Below are positions 51,769 to 60,232 of a DNA stretch of 64,000 bases, piece by piece. The stretch lies in the NCBI RefSeq assembly GCF_009014635.1, contig NZ_BKCF01000003.1, positions 248,001-312,000 on the forward strand, written 5' to 3'. Below the pieces are notes generated by a model, which was not told where the DNA came from, did no database searches, and was given only the letters and a program-made list of their open reading frames with translations. The position numbers and the translations under genes are program-made. Source of the stretch: Patiriisocius marinistellae (GTDB taxonomy: Bacteria; Bacteroidota; Bacteroidia; Flavobacteriales; Flavobacteriaceae). Positions within the stretch are counted from its first letter, which is position 1. Each line of letters begins with the position of its first letter.

Positions 51769-52786
51769 CTTTTAGTTGTTTTTCGATAGCGTTAAATCGT
51801 TCCATTGTTTTTGGAAGATTTTTAAAATGTACGTAACTTTTACTAAAGCTACTATAATTAAATGCAGGAGAACCTTGTAGTGTTTCTCCATCTTTTATAT
51901 TTCTACCTATACCACTTTGAGCTTGGATACGTACGTTATCACCTATTACCAGATGGCCTGCAAAACCTACTTGTCCACCAATTAGGCAATTTTCACCTAT
52001 TTTAGTCGAGCCAGCAATACCTGTTTGTCCCGCGATAACTGTGTTTTTACCAATCTCTACATTATGTGCTATTTGTATTTGATTATCCAGTTTTACACCT
52101 TTTCTAATAATTGTTGAACCCAAAGTAGCTCTATCAATTGTAGTTCCTGCACCAATATCAACATTATCTTCAATAATTACATTTCCTGTTTGAGGAACTT
52201 TTGTAAATTCTCCTTTTTCATTAGGTGAAAATCCAAAACCATCAGCACCTATAATAACGCCACTATTTATAACACAATTATTACCTATCTCAGTTTCAGA
52301 ATAAATTTTTGCTCCTGCAAATACAATAACATTATTTCCTAATGTAACGTTATCTCCTATATATACGTTAGGATAAATCTTTGCATCTTTTCCTATGACA
52401 ACATTCTCACCTATGTATGAAAATGCTCCCAAATAAATACCATCACCCATCGTCGCGCTTTCTGAAATGAATACGGGTTGTTCTATTCCAGTTTTATTCA
52501 TTTTTACTTGATTGTAATATTCAAGTAATTGAGAAAACGACTTATAAGCATCTTCAACTCTAATTAATGTAGTACTTATTGGGTTATCTGCGACAAAATC
52601 TTTACTTACAATTGTTATTGAAGCTTTAGTTGAATAAATAAAAGAAGTATATTTTGGATTTGCTAAAAATGTAAGCGAACCAGGGATTCCCTCCTCTATT
52701 TTTGCTAGTTTAGACACCTCTGCTCCACCGTCTCCGTCAACTTCTCCTTCTAAAATGCCTGCTATTTGTTGTGCTGTAAATTTCAT
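51761..52786 (-). CDS. lpxD: UDP-3-O-acylglucosamine N-acyltransferase
   Basis: 341 aa. The N-terminal LpxD domain (MKFTAQQIAGILEGEVDGDG, GSLTFLANPKY) precedes hexapeptide repeats with IGADGFGFSPNEKGEFTKV, the acyl-chain and UDP-GlcNAc region, and the catalytic His in QIAHNVEIGKNTV. It adds the second acyl chain during lipid A synthesis. It is the first gene of lpxD > lpxC-fabZ > lpxA > efp. Confidence 0.96.
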   Translation of the reverse strand: MKFTAQQIAGILEGEVDGDGGAEVSKLAKIEEGIPGSLTFLANPKYTSFIYSTKASITIVSKDFVADNPISTTLIRVEDAYKSFSQLLEYYNQVKMNKTGIEQPVFISESATMGDGIYLGAFSYIGENVVIGKDAKIYPNVYIGDNVTLGNNVIVFAGAKIYSETEIGNNCVINSGVIIGADGFGFSPNEKGEFTKVPQTGNVIIEDNVDIGAGTTIDRATLGSTIIRKGVKLDNQIQIAHNVEIGKNTVIAGQTGIAGSTKIGENCLIGGQVGFAGHLVIGDNVRIQAQSGIGRNIKDGETLQGSPAFNYSSFSKSYVHFKNLPKTMERFNAIEKQLKDE

Positions 52787-52865
52787 GTATTGGTTAAGTT
52801 AGAACGTAATGTTGATGTTTGAAACATTTAAATAACGATTATATACTTTCTTGTACGTTCATTTG

Positions 52866-52873
52866 CAAAAATA
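52866..52873 (-). promoter_or_regulatory. -7 promoter box of lpx cluster
   Basis: Minus-strand TATTTTTG, 79 bases before the lpxD ATG and just after the HD gene stop. Confidence 0.35.
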
Positions 52874-52887
52874 GAAAAAAAGCGCAA

Positions 52888-54114
52888 TTAATCCTTTTTG
52901 GGATAACATAGATAATATTTAACCACTTCTTTAGATAATGCTTTTAGATTTAATTGATCACTAGCCTTTGCTACATCAATAACTTTCCCTGTTTTTGTCA
53001 ATAAATTAATTGTATCCTTATCCATTCTATAAGCTTGGTTTGAGATGGAGCCAGTAAACACAAAATAAGATGCTTCATCTGCAGATAGGTTGTGTCTCTT
53101 CATCACTTTTTCTTTCTCTGTAGAAATTTTAATATGTGAAAACTCTTTCTTTTTTAATTTTACTTTTAGCAAATCCCTATTTAAAAGCATATTTGAAAGC
53201 TCTCTCAACACAAAATCATCATGGTATTGCCATGATTTCATAGCACCAATAATATCATAATCATCCAACTTTGAAAATTTTAAAAGAACATTAGCATCAA
53301 ACGTATCTAATTTAATCGAAGTATTCAAAAAATAAGTTAAATCTCTACTTGCAGTTAATACCACTCCCTCTTGTGACAACTCCTTTGCACGTTTTAAAAT
53401 GCGCATTAATAACTGTTCTGCTACTATTCCTGTTTTATGTAAATACACTTGCCAATACATTAATCGTCTTGCCACAATAAATTTTTCGACAGAATAAATA
53501 CCTTTTTCTTCCACTACGAGAGAATCATCTACAACGTTTAGCATTGCAATTAAACGTTCACTATTTACAGCTCCTTCGCTAACTCCTGTGTAAAAACTAT
53601 CACGACGCAAATAATCAAGCCTATCCATATCTAATTGACCCGAAATCAACTGGTGTAAAAATTTTCGATGGTATTCATTCTTGAAAATTGTAATCGCTAG
53701 TGTTAAACTCCCGTTAAATTGCTCATTCAAAGCCTTCATGAATAACAACGAAATCTCCTCATGATTTATATTTTCTACAATACTGTGTTCCATAGCATGC
53801 GAAAATGGGCCATGACCTATATCATGTAATAAAATAGCAATTAAAAGCGCTTCTTTTTCTTTTTCATCAATCTCAATCCCTTTAAAAACAAGAACTTCGA
53901 CAGCCTTATTCATTAAAAACATAGCACCAAGCGCATGATGAAAACGAGTATGATGTGCGCCAGGATAAACTATATAAGACATACCCATTTGAGAAATACG
54001 ACGTAAGCGTTGAAAGTATGGATGCTCAATTAACTCAAATATGAGCGTACTCGGGATAGTAATAAAACCATAGATAGGATCGTTTACTATTTTAAGTGTA
54101 TTTCTTTTTCCCAA
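52888..54114 (-). CDS. HD-domain phosphohydrolase
   Basis: 408 aa. The N-terminal HD domain has HHTRFHHALGAM (His), ILLHDIGHGPFSHAMEH (HD pair) and a later D in SGQLDMDRLDYLRRD, the arrangement seen in SAMHD1/dGTPase-like metal phosphohydrolases. The remainder is helical. It probably hydrolyses a nucleotide; substrate unproven. It diverges from porX and lies upstream of lpxD on the same strand. This neighbourhood (lpxD, HD, porX) is, as I recall, often kept in flavobacteria. Confidence 0.87.
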   Translation of the reverse strand: MGKRNTLKIVNDPIYGFITIPSTLIFELIEHPYFQRLRRISQMGMSYIVYPGAHHTRFHHALGAMFLMNKAVEVLVFKGIEIDEKEKEALLIAILLHDIGHGPFSHAMEHSIVENINHEEISLLFMKALNEQFNGSLTLAITIFKNEYHRKFLHQLISGQLDMDRLDYLRRDSFYTGVSEGAVNSERLIAMLNVVDDSLVVEEKGIYSVEKFIVARRLMYWQVYLHKTGIVAEQLLMRILKRAKELSQEGVVLTASRDLTYFLNTSIKLDTFDANVLLKFSKLDDYDIIGAMKSWQYHDDFVLRELSNMLLNRDLLKVKLKKKEFSHIKISTEKEKVMKRHNLSADEASYFVFTGSISNQAYRMDKDTINLLTKTGKVIDVAKASDQLNLKALSKEVVKYYLCYPKKD

Positions 54115-54217
54115 CTATTAACTAAGATTTAAGAATGATAATGGTTACTACTGAATTTTTCGGCAGTAATTTTGATGTAAATTTAATAAATCAGTTTAGA
54201 TAAATTGGGTTTTAATA

Positions 54218-54227
54218 CTTCGGAAAT
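54218..54227 (-). repeat. ATTTCCGAAG word (14 of 16)
   Basis: Exact minus-strand copy in the 241-base divergent gap between the HD gene and porX. I see no other clear element there. Confidence 0.6.
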
Positions 54228-54355
54228 GTTAGATAATAAAACAATTCCATTTCAATTTTGAAACAATAGCAACTATACTGCATGTTTTATATTTCAGAAG
54301 TAAAAATAAATACTTAATAAACAATCAATAACAACCAGATAAACAATACTATATT

Positions 54356-55906
54356 ATGAGCGAAATAAAAATTCTTTGGGTAGATGATGAAATTGATTTA
54401 TTGAAACCACACATTATGTTTCTTGAAAAGAAGAGTTACAATGTGACGACTGCCAAAAGTGGAACCGAAGCACTAGAAGAAATTAAAGAACAGAATTTTG
54501 ATATAGTTTTCCTTGATGAGAATATGCCTGGACTTACCGGTCTTGAAACACTACAAGAACTAAAAGAAATAAACGCTTCACTTCCTGTTGTGATGATTAC
54601 TAAGAGTGAAGAGGAGTATATTATGGAAGAGGCTATTGGTTCTAAAATTGCAGATTACCTTATTAAACCTGTAAATCCTAATCAAATATTACTTAGCCTT
54701 AAAAAAAACTTAGATCATTCTAGGTTGATTTCAGAAAAAACAACTTCAAATTACCAGCAAGAGTTTAGGAAAATAGCGATGGATTTATCCATGGTAAATA
54801 CTTTTGAGGAGTGGGCAGATATGTATCAAAAGTTAGTTTACTGGGAGTTAGAGCTTGAAGATATTGAAGATAATGGAATGTTTGAAATTCTTGAGTCTCA
54901 AAAAACAGAAGCAAATACTCAGTTTTGTAAGTTTATTGACAAGAATTATCCTAAATGGTTTGATGGCAGTACAGACGCACCTACAATGTCTCATACTTTG
55001 TTTAGAGAAAAAGTAGCGCCACATATTTCAAAGGAGGCCCCTACATTACTCGTCGTTGTAGATAATTTAAGATATGATCAATGGAAAGCATTTGAACCTT
55101 TTATTGCAAATAGCTATAAAAAAAATAGCGAAGAAATGTATTATGGTATCCTTCCTACAGCAACACAATATGCTCGTAACGCCATTTTTAGTGGTCTTAT
55201 GCCAAGTGACATGGAAAAATTACATCCAGATTACTGGTTGAACGATACTGAGGAAGGTGGTAAAAATATGTTTGAAGATAAATTTCTTGAGGCTCAATTA
55301 AAGCGTTTAGGAATGGATATTGACTGGAGTTATCATAAAATATCAAGTTTAAAACAAGGAAATAAATTAGCAGATAATTTTAAAAGCCACAAAGATGAAG
55401 ATTTAACGGTCATCGTTTATAACTTTGTTGACATCCTTTCTCACTCTAAAACTGAAATGGAAGTTATTAAGGAACTAGCATCAACAGATAAAAAATATAG
55501 ATCTTTAACTCAGAGCTGGTTTAAAAATTCACCTTTGATGAATATTATTCAGCAAGCATCTCAGTTAGGCTTTAAATTAATTATTACGACAGATCATGGG
55601 ACCATCAATGTAAAGAATCCTTCAAAAGTGATTGGCGATAAAAATACAAGTTTAAATCTAAGATATAAAACTGGAAAAAGCTTGACTTATGAAAATAAAG
55701 ATGTGCTAGCAGCTAAAGATCCATCATCAATACATCTACCTAGAATAAACATGAGTAGTTCATTTATTTTTGCTAAAGGAGATCTTTTCTTCGCATATCC
55801 CAATAATTACAATCATTATGTAAGTTATTACAGAAATACCTACCAACATGGAGGTGTAAGTCTTGAAGAAATGGTAATCCCATTTATAACATTATCTCCA
55901 AAATAA
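54356..55906 (+). CDS. porX: PorX, T9SS response regulator with PglZ/alkaline-phosphatase-like domain
   Basis: 516 aa. A CheY-type receiver (1-120) is intact: acidic pair DD in LWVDDEIDL, phosphoacceptor Asp in FDIVFLDENMPG, Thr/Ser in VVMITKSEEE and Lys in YLIKPVNP. A helical linker precedes a PglZ-like alkaline-phosphatase superfamily domain with metal-site segments LLVVVDNLRYDQW, TATQYARNAIFSG and IITTDHGTINVKNP. PorX works with the kinase PorY to regulate type IX secretion genes and has metal-dependent phosphodiesterase activity in studied homologues. It is monocistronic, divergent from the HD gene; no porY or T9SS structural gene is in the window. Confidence 0.93.
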   Translation: MSEIKILWVDDEIDLLKPHIMFLEKKSYNVTTAKSGTEALEEIKEQNFDIVFLDENMPGLTGLETLQELKEINASLPVVMITKSEEEYIMEEAIGSKIADYLIKPVNPNQILLSLKKNLDHSRLISEKTTSNYQQEFRKIAMDLSMVNTFEEWADMYQKLVYWELELEDIEDNGMFEILESQKTEANTQFCKFIDKNYPKWFDGSTDAPTMSHTLFREKVAPHISKEAPTLLVVVDNLRYDQWKAFEPFIANSYKKNSEEMYYGILPTATQYARNAIFSGLMPSDMEKLHPDYWLNDTEEGGKNMFEDKFLEAQLKRLGMDIDWSYHKISSLKQGNKLADNFKSHKDEDLTVIVYNFVDILSHSKTEMEVIKELASTDKKYRSLTQSWFKNSPLMNIIQQASQLGFKLIITTDHGTINVKNPSKVIGDKNTSLNLRYKTGKSLTYENKDVLAAKDPSSIHLPRINMSSSFIFAKGDLFFAYPNNYNHYVSYYRNTYQHGGVSLEEMVIPFITLSPK

Positions 55907-55976
55907 TTAATTTGTAAGAATATTCTTCTTTTAATGTATTTAATCCATAAATTAGCTAAGTATTAACATTAAATCC

Positions 55977-55984
55977 TATATTTG
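55977..55984 (+). promoter_or_regulatory. -7 promoter box of tsaE
   Basis: TATATTTG, 13 bases before the ATG at 55998. Confidence 0.45.
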
Positions 55985-55997
55985 CGTACTTTAATCG

Positions 55998-56414
55998 ATG
56001 ACATTGACATTTACACTTCCCCAAATCCCTACAGTTGCAAAAGATGTAATGAATTCATTACCGTCTAAAACTGTGCTATTTTACGGTGAAATGGGAGTTG
56101 GAAAAACAACTTTGATTAAAGAATTAGCGAAACAACTAGGAGTTACAAATACACTCACCAGCCCAACCTTTTCTATTGTAAATGAATATGAAACTGCATC
56201 GGATGATTTATTATATCATTTTGATTGTTATAGGCTAGAAAATGAAGATGAAGCATTAGATTTTGGTATCGAAGAATATCTTAGTTCTGGAAATTACAAC
56301 TTTATTGAATGGCCAGAAATGATAAAAAGCCATATCCCAGCTAATCATGTAACAATAAAACTAATCAAAAATATAGACGGAAGTAGAACCTTAACTCTCA
56401 TGCCAGTGAAATAA
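55998..56414 (+). CDS. tsaE: tRNA threonylcarbamoyladenosine synthesis ATPase TsaE
   Basis: 138 aa. Walker A GEMGVGKTTLIKELAKQLG, the TsaE-specific TSPTFSIVNEY and the Walker B-like HFDCYRLENEDEALDFGIEEYL are all present, as is the C-terminal FIEWPEMI. TsaE stimulates the TsaBD complex that installs t6A37 on ANN-decoding tRNAs; it is essential in many bacteria. The gene lies between porX and the small lipoprotein. Confidence 0.95.
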   Translation: MTLTFTLPQIPTVAKDVMNSLPSKTVLFYGEMGVGKTTLIKELAKQLGVTNTLTSPTFSIVNEYETASDDLLYHFDCYRLENEDEALDFGIEEYLSSGNYNFIEWPEMIKSHIPANHVTIKLIKNIDGSRTLTLMPVK

Positions 56415-56559
56415 ATTGTTACTATAAATACATGTTTTTTGCATTTTCTATAAGGATTCGCCCCAAATCGTAAACTTATCTTAAAGGTCTTTTCTATTAA
56501 TAATGAAAAACCCAACAAGATACAACTAAGGTAATTTACGCACTTGTGTTTTTTTGAGC

Positions 56560-56567
56560 TAGATTTG
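56560..56567 (+). promoter_or_regulatory. -7 promoter box of small lipoprotein gene
   Basis: TAGATTTG, a TAnnTTTG match, 49 bases before the ATG at 56617. The rest of the 202-base gap after tsaE shows no other element. Confidence 0.35.
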
Positions 56568-56616
56568 TGGTATAAACCTCACAAATAATTATTAATCTCA
56601 CAAAAACAAACTTATT

Positions 56617-56754
56617 ATGAGAACCCTAAAAACTTTATGTATCGTAGCAATTTTCGGAATGGGACTTTTCGCATCATGCACTCCTGAAAATCTAGAAAAT
56701 GATCAAACAGAACAACAAATTGATAGGAATATCGACATCCCAAGACAGGGGTAA
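56617..56754 (+). CDS. tiny lipoprotein overlapping the next gene
   Basis: 45-aa ORF. MRTLKTLCIVAIFGMGLFASC is a textbook lipoprotein signal with lipobox LFASC (Cys21); the mature part is only about 25 residues, acidic and polar, ending IPRQG. Its codons follow the neighbours' style and the lipobox is unlikely by chance, so I take it as real. Its last 56 bases overlap the start of the membrane protein at 56699 in another frame. Short lipoproteins at this spot (between tsaE and ald) are, as I recall, present in relatives. Function unknown. Confidence 0.65.
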   Translation: MRTLKTLCIVAIFGMGLFASCTPENLENDQTEQQIDRNIDIPRQG

Positions 56755-57226
56755 GAAATCTTTAATTCTTGGTGGGATTCTAGTTTTTATAATAGCAATA
56801 ACACCACTAATATTTTATTCTTATGAAAGTTTCCCAAACTCACAAGTTTGGGAAACTTCTTTGTTTGAATTAAACACAGACTTTCCTTCTTGGATCAATT
56901 TTGCATATTTTTCTATTGGAAAATTAGTTCCGATAATTTTATTACTCATTTGGTTTTTTACATGTAAACATTGGTGGCACTGGATTATTCTAGTACCTAT
57001 GGCAATGTATATTTTTCAACTATGGGGTTTATTAAATGAGAGCAATGGAATGGATGAAGTTGAATTAATTTACATCTTACCACTAATGATGGTTTTAGTT
57101 CCTTTTGTTTACCTCATTCGTGCAAAACTTTTCTCAAAAATACGTGGTAATGATCTTGATGCCTTTGAAGAAGAGCTGACTAAAAAAAGAAGTATTTGGA
57201 AGCAAGTAACAGATTTGTTTAGATAG
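56699..57226 (+). CDS. membrane protein of unknown function
   Basis: 175 aa. After a polar N terminus (MIKQNNKLIGISTSQDRGKK) there are four likely helices: SLILGGILVFIIAITPLIFY, WINFAYFSIGKLVPIILLLIWFFTC, HWIILVPMAMYIFQLWG and IYILPLMMVLVPFVYLIRA. A basic/acidic tail follows. I recognise no named domain. The only ATG giving the full length lies inside the lipoprotein ORF; the protein could instead start at a non-ATG codon near 56720-56755, which would shorten the overlap. It is followed by ald. Confidence 0.72.
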   Translation: MIKQNNKLIGISTSQDRGKKSLILGGILVFIIAITPLIFYSYESFPNSQVWETSLFELNTDFPSWINFAYFSIGKLVPIILLLIWFFTCKHWWHWIILVPMAMYIFQLWGLLNESNGMDEVELIYILPLMMVLVPFVYLIRAKLFSKIRGNDLDAFEEELTKKRSIWKQVTDLFR

Positions 57227-57288
57227 TATTTCAAATTTCATTTTTACATTTTTAATCCGTAAATTGACTGCCATTAACTCAACTATCA

Positions 57289-58488
57289 ATGGCTAAACCT
57301 ACCTCTCCATTTACAAAAGAGCAATTACTTCCGCAGGAAGAAATGCTTGAAATCTCTAAGCAAAAAGGAGAGTTGTATATAGGAATACCTAAAGAAATAT
57401 ATTTTCAAGAAAAAAGAATTTGTTTAACCCCAGATGCTGTTGCTGCTGTTGTAGCTAATGGACACAGACTACTGGTTGAAAAAGGCGCAGGATTAGAAGC
57501 GGGATTTACAGACAATGAATATAGCGAAGCTGGTGCACAACTCACAAATGACACTAAAAAAGTATTTGGCTGCCCAATTATCTTAAAAGTTGAACCCCCA
57601 ACTATTGAAGAATTAGAGATGATAAATCCAAAAACGGTACTCATTTCGGCACTACAACTTAAAACTCGGCAAAAAGAATATTTTAGAAAACTTCAAAAAA
57701 AGAAAATTACAGCACTCGCTTTTGAATTTATAAAAGATGAAGATCACTCCTACCCTGCTGTAAAAGCACTCAGCGAAATAGCAGGTACTGCATCTGTACT
57801 TATAGCTGCAGAGTTAATGGTTAATGCAAAAAAAGGGAAAGGATTGCTTTTCGGAAACATTAGCGGTGTACCTCCTATTGAAGTTGTTGTCATAGGTGCT
57901 GGTACTGTAGGACAATACGCAGTTCGCTCTGCACTTGGACTAGGCGCAAATGTAAAAGTGTTTGACAGTTCGATAAATAGACTTAGAGAATTACAATCAA
58001 ATGTAGGTTGCACTTTATACACCTCTACCATACAGCCTAAAAATTTATTGAAAGCGTTGCGCCGCTGTGATGTTGCCATTGGCGCTGTTAAAGGAAACAA
58101 ACGTTCTCCTATAATTGTTACCGAAAACATCGTAGAGAAAATGAAAGAGGGCGCTGTAATAATTGATGTGAGCGTTGACATGGGTGGATGTTTTGAAACC
58201 ACTCAAATGACTTCGCACGACAACCCCACACATATTACACATGGAGTCATCCATTATGGAGTCCCTAATATTCCAGCACGTTACCCTCGCACCGCTTCTA
58301 TTTCAATTAGCAATATATTCACCCCTTATTTATTGCAAATTGCTGAGTCTGGAGGGATTGAACAAGCAATACGATTTGATCAAGGATTAAAATGTGGCTT
58401 ATATTTTTACAGAGGTATTTTGACAAATGAACAAATAGCAGACTGGTTTGATATGCCGTATAGTGATTTAAATCTTTTAATGTTCTAA
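57289..58488 (+). CDS. ald: alanine dehydrogenase
   Basis: 399 aa, longer than the usual 370 because of an N-terminal extension (MAKPTSPFTKEQLLPQEE) typical of Bacteroidetes members. GIPKEIYFQEKRICLTPDAV is the substrate region. The NAD-binding VVIGAGTVGQYAVRSALGLG and the later catalytic region SVDMGGCFETT are intact. It catalyses NAD-dependent reversible oxidative deamination of L-alanine to pyruvate. Monocistronic. Confidence 0.93.
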   Translation: MAKPTSPFTKEQLLPQEEMLEISKQKGELYIGIPKEIYFQEKRICLTPDAVAAVVANGHRLLVEKGAGLEAGFTDNEYSEAGAQLTNDTKKVFGCPIILKVEPPTIEELEMINPKTVLISALQLKTRQKEYFRKLQKKKITALAFEFIKDEDHSYPAVKALSEIAGTASVLIAAELMVNAKKGKGLLFGNISGVPPIEVVVIGAGTVGQYAVRSALGLGANVKVFDSSINRLRELQSNVGCTLYTSTIQPKNLLKALRRCDVAIGAVKGNKRSPIIVTENIVEKMKEGAVIIDVSVDMGGCFETTQMTSHDNPTHITHGVIHYGVPNIPARYPRTASISISNIFTPYLLQIAESGGIEQAIRFDQGLKCGLYFYRGILTNEQIADWFDMPYSDLNLLMF

Positions 58489-58497
58489 ATTATTTCT

Positions 58498-58507
58498 CTT
58501 CGGAAAT
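58498..58507 (-). repeat. ATTTCCGAAG word (15 of 16)
   Basis: Exact minus-strand copy just after the ald stop codon, intergenic. Confidence 0.6.
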
Positions 58508-58543
58508 TTTAATTCCATTACTATTCTAAACTAAAAATGACAG

Positions 58544-58551
58544 TACCTTTG
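58544..58551 (+). promoter_or_regulatory. -7 promoter box of DUF4258-like gene
   Basis: TACCTTTG, 54 bases before the ATG at 58606. Confidence 0.35.
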
Positions 58552-58605
58552 CAATTTCTATTTTAAAAGAAATAGAAGTTTTATTTGTCATTTATAATAG
58601 CATCT

Positions 58606-58980
58606 ATGAATATCGCTAAACGTTTTTTATTTTATGGTTTTGGGTTTGTAATTGGGATAATACTACTCATGTTTTTTTTGGGCGGAAAGAAAACTGGTTG
58701 TGACTATGGACCTGAAGCACGTACACTCAAAAATATAAGAATCAAAGAACGAAAATTTTCTGAAGCTACCATTTCCGCTTTGCGAAATAATGATTTAGAC
58801 ACTTCTGCTATCTCAAAAATTTTAAAAAATGGCGATGTCCTCTTTTCTGAAAGTAATACAAAATTAGATTCTTGTAAACAATATGTTGTTGAAGGTAACG
58901 TTTCAGAAAAAAAACTAAAACTACGCATTGAAAACTGTGACAGTATTGCAACGGTACTTACAGCACAGATAAAAAAATAA
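58606..58980 (+). CDS. DUF4258-like membrane-anchored protein
   Basis: 124 aa from the ATG at 58606; the frame is open from a TTG at 58585 but the ATG start gives a cleaner N-terminal helix (FLFYGFGFVIGIILLMFFLGG). The extracytoplasmic part contains CDYGPEARTLKNIRIKERKF and a helical DTSAISKILKNGDVLFSES, with three Cys. Matches, as I recall, DUF4258 proteins found beside proline dehydrogenase in flavobacteria. Function unknown. Converges on the proline dehydrogenase gene. Confidence 0.7.
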   Translation: MNIAKRFLFYGFGFVIGIILLMFFLGGKKTGCDYGPEARTLKNIRIKERKFSEATISALRNNDLDTSAISKILKNGDVLFSESNTKLDSCKQYVVEGNVSEKKLKLRIENCDSIATVLTAQIKK

Positions 58981-58989
58981 GCTTTGCAG

Positions 58990-60162
58990 TTAAATTTTAC
59001 GTCGCTGTTTTTCTTTTTTAAGCAAATTTAGCTCCCTACTAGTTTGTCCGGCTACAGATGTGTTCTCCTCGGCACGTCTTATTAAATAAGGCATTACGTC
59101 TTTGACAGGACCAAACGGAATGTATTTAGCAACATTATACCCTTCATCTGCTAGATTAAAACTAATATTATCACTCATTCCATATAACTGACCAAACCAA
59201 ATGCGTTTGTCGTTTTTGAGCAATCCTTTTTGACTCATAATCTCCATAGCCATATAACTACTTATCTCATTGTGAGTACCTAAAAATAACGAAATATCAT
59301 CTAGATTGTCAAGGATATAATTCATCACGGCGTTAAAATTATCATCGGTTGCATTTTTACTTGGACAAATAGGAGATTGATAACCTTTGTCCTCAGCACG
59401 GTCATTTTCCTTTTCCATATATGCGCCTCGCACTACTTTATAACCTAGTTTATAACCACCTGCTTTAGCTTTTACATGCTGTTCTTTTAAGTAATCTAAG
59501 CGATCCCAGCGGTAGCATTGTAGCGTATTATAAACAATAGCCTTTTCGGTATTATACTTTTGCATCATAGCCTCACAGAGATCATCTGCCGCATCTTGCA
59601 TCCATGACTCTTCTCCGTCAATTAACAATGAAACATTGCAACTGTGAGCTACTTTACAAACCTTATCATAACGCTCTTTAATTGTTTCCCATTCTTCTTC
59701 TTCGGTTGGGGATAAGGGTTGATTTTCGGTTACTTTTTGCCAAATTTTAAATTTTCCGAAGCCTGTAGGTTTGAAAACAGAGAATGGCATCGCATCTTTA
59801 TGTTGTGCAAACTTGGTTAAATCTATCACCTTTTCCATAGTGGCATCAAATGATAAATTATCTTCTTTACCTTCGACCGAATAATCTAATACAGAATAAA
59901 CACCTGCTTCGTCTAAGGAGTCCACTGTTAGCATACAATCTTTCTCATTAATACCTCCACAAAAATGGTCAAATACTGTTGATCGTATCAACCCTTCAAC
60001 TGGTAAATGTAAATTAAGAGCAAATTTTGTAGCAGCTGTACCTATACGAACCAAAGGCTCTTTGGAAATCATTTTAAATAAAAAATAAGCACGTTCCAAC
60101 TCAGAATCAGTTTTAAGTGCAAATGCAGTTTTTGTATCGTCAAAAGAAGAATTTGTTTTCAT
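58990..60162 (-). CDS. proline dehydrogenase
   Basis: 390 aa from the ATG at 60162; the open frame begins at 60210 but the preceding residues are not protein-like and a promoter box lies between. FAD-dependent (beta/alpha)8 enzyme oxidising proline to pyrroline-5-carboxylate. Family features: KPTGFGKF, LLIDGEESWMQDAADDLC, LGYKVVRGAYME with the FAD-contacting region, and the C-terminal IRRAEENTSVAGQ with the double Arg that binds proline. The P5C dehydrogenase is not in the window. Confidence 0.92.
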   Translation of the reverse strand: MKTNSSFDDTKTAFALKTDSELERAYFLFKMISKEPLVRIGTAATKFALNLHLPVEGLIRSTVFDHFCGGINEKDCMLTVDSLDEAGVYSVLDYSVEGKEDNLSFDATMEKVIDLTKFAQHKDAMPFSVFKPTGFGKFKIWQKVTENQPLSPTEEEEWETIKERYDKVCKVAHSCNVSLLIDGEESWMQDAADDLCEAMMQKYNTEKAIVYNTLQCYRWDRLDYLKEQHVKAKAGGYKLGYKVVRGAYMEKENDRAEDKGYQSPICPSKNATDDNFNAVMNYILDNLDDISLFLGTHNEISSYMAMEIMSQKGLLKNDKRIWFGQLYGMSDNISFNLADEGYNVAKYIPFGPVKDVMPYLIRRAEENTSVAGQTSRELNLLKKEKQRRKI

Positions 60163-60181
60163 ATTTAAAATAAAATGTAGA

Positions 60182-60189
60182 CAAATATA
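60182..60189 (-). promoter_or_regulatory. -7 promoter box of proline dehydrogenase
   Basis: Minus-strand TATATTTG, 19 bases before the ATG at 60162; it argues for that start codon. Confidence 0.45.
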
Positions 60190-60221
60190 CTTAGTTTTGA
60201 TGGCTACCAAAACAACCCAAT

Positions 60222-60229
60222 TAAATTTG
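60222..60229 (+). promoter_or_regulatory. -7 promoter box abutting aroB start
   Basis: TAAATTTG, a perfect match, three bases before the ATG at 60233; a TTTTG at 60195-60199 lies 22 bases upstream as a possible -33. The transcript would begin at the start codon. Confidence 0.4.
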
Positions 60230-60232
60230 TTT

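Noticed and set aside
54291-54300. ATTTCAGAAG as another copy of the 10-mer word
   Set aside because: One mismatch at a core C, in an AT-rich gap where such sequences are less improbable; counted neither as exact nor as a variant.
58585-58605. TTG start for the DUF4258-like protein
   Set aside because: The ATG at 58606 gives a normal N-terminal membrane helix; the extra seven residues add nothing recognisable.
60200-60232. Upstream in-frame ATG (60200) as aroB start
   Set aside because: A perfect TAnnTTTG box lies between it and the ATG at 60233, and AroB homologues begin close to the latter. Not excluded.
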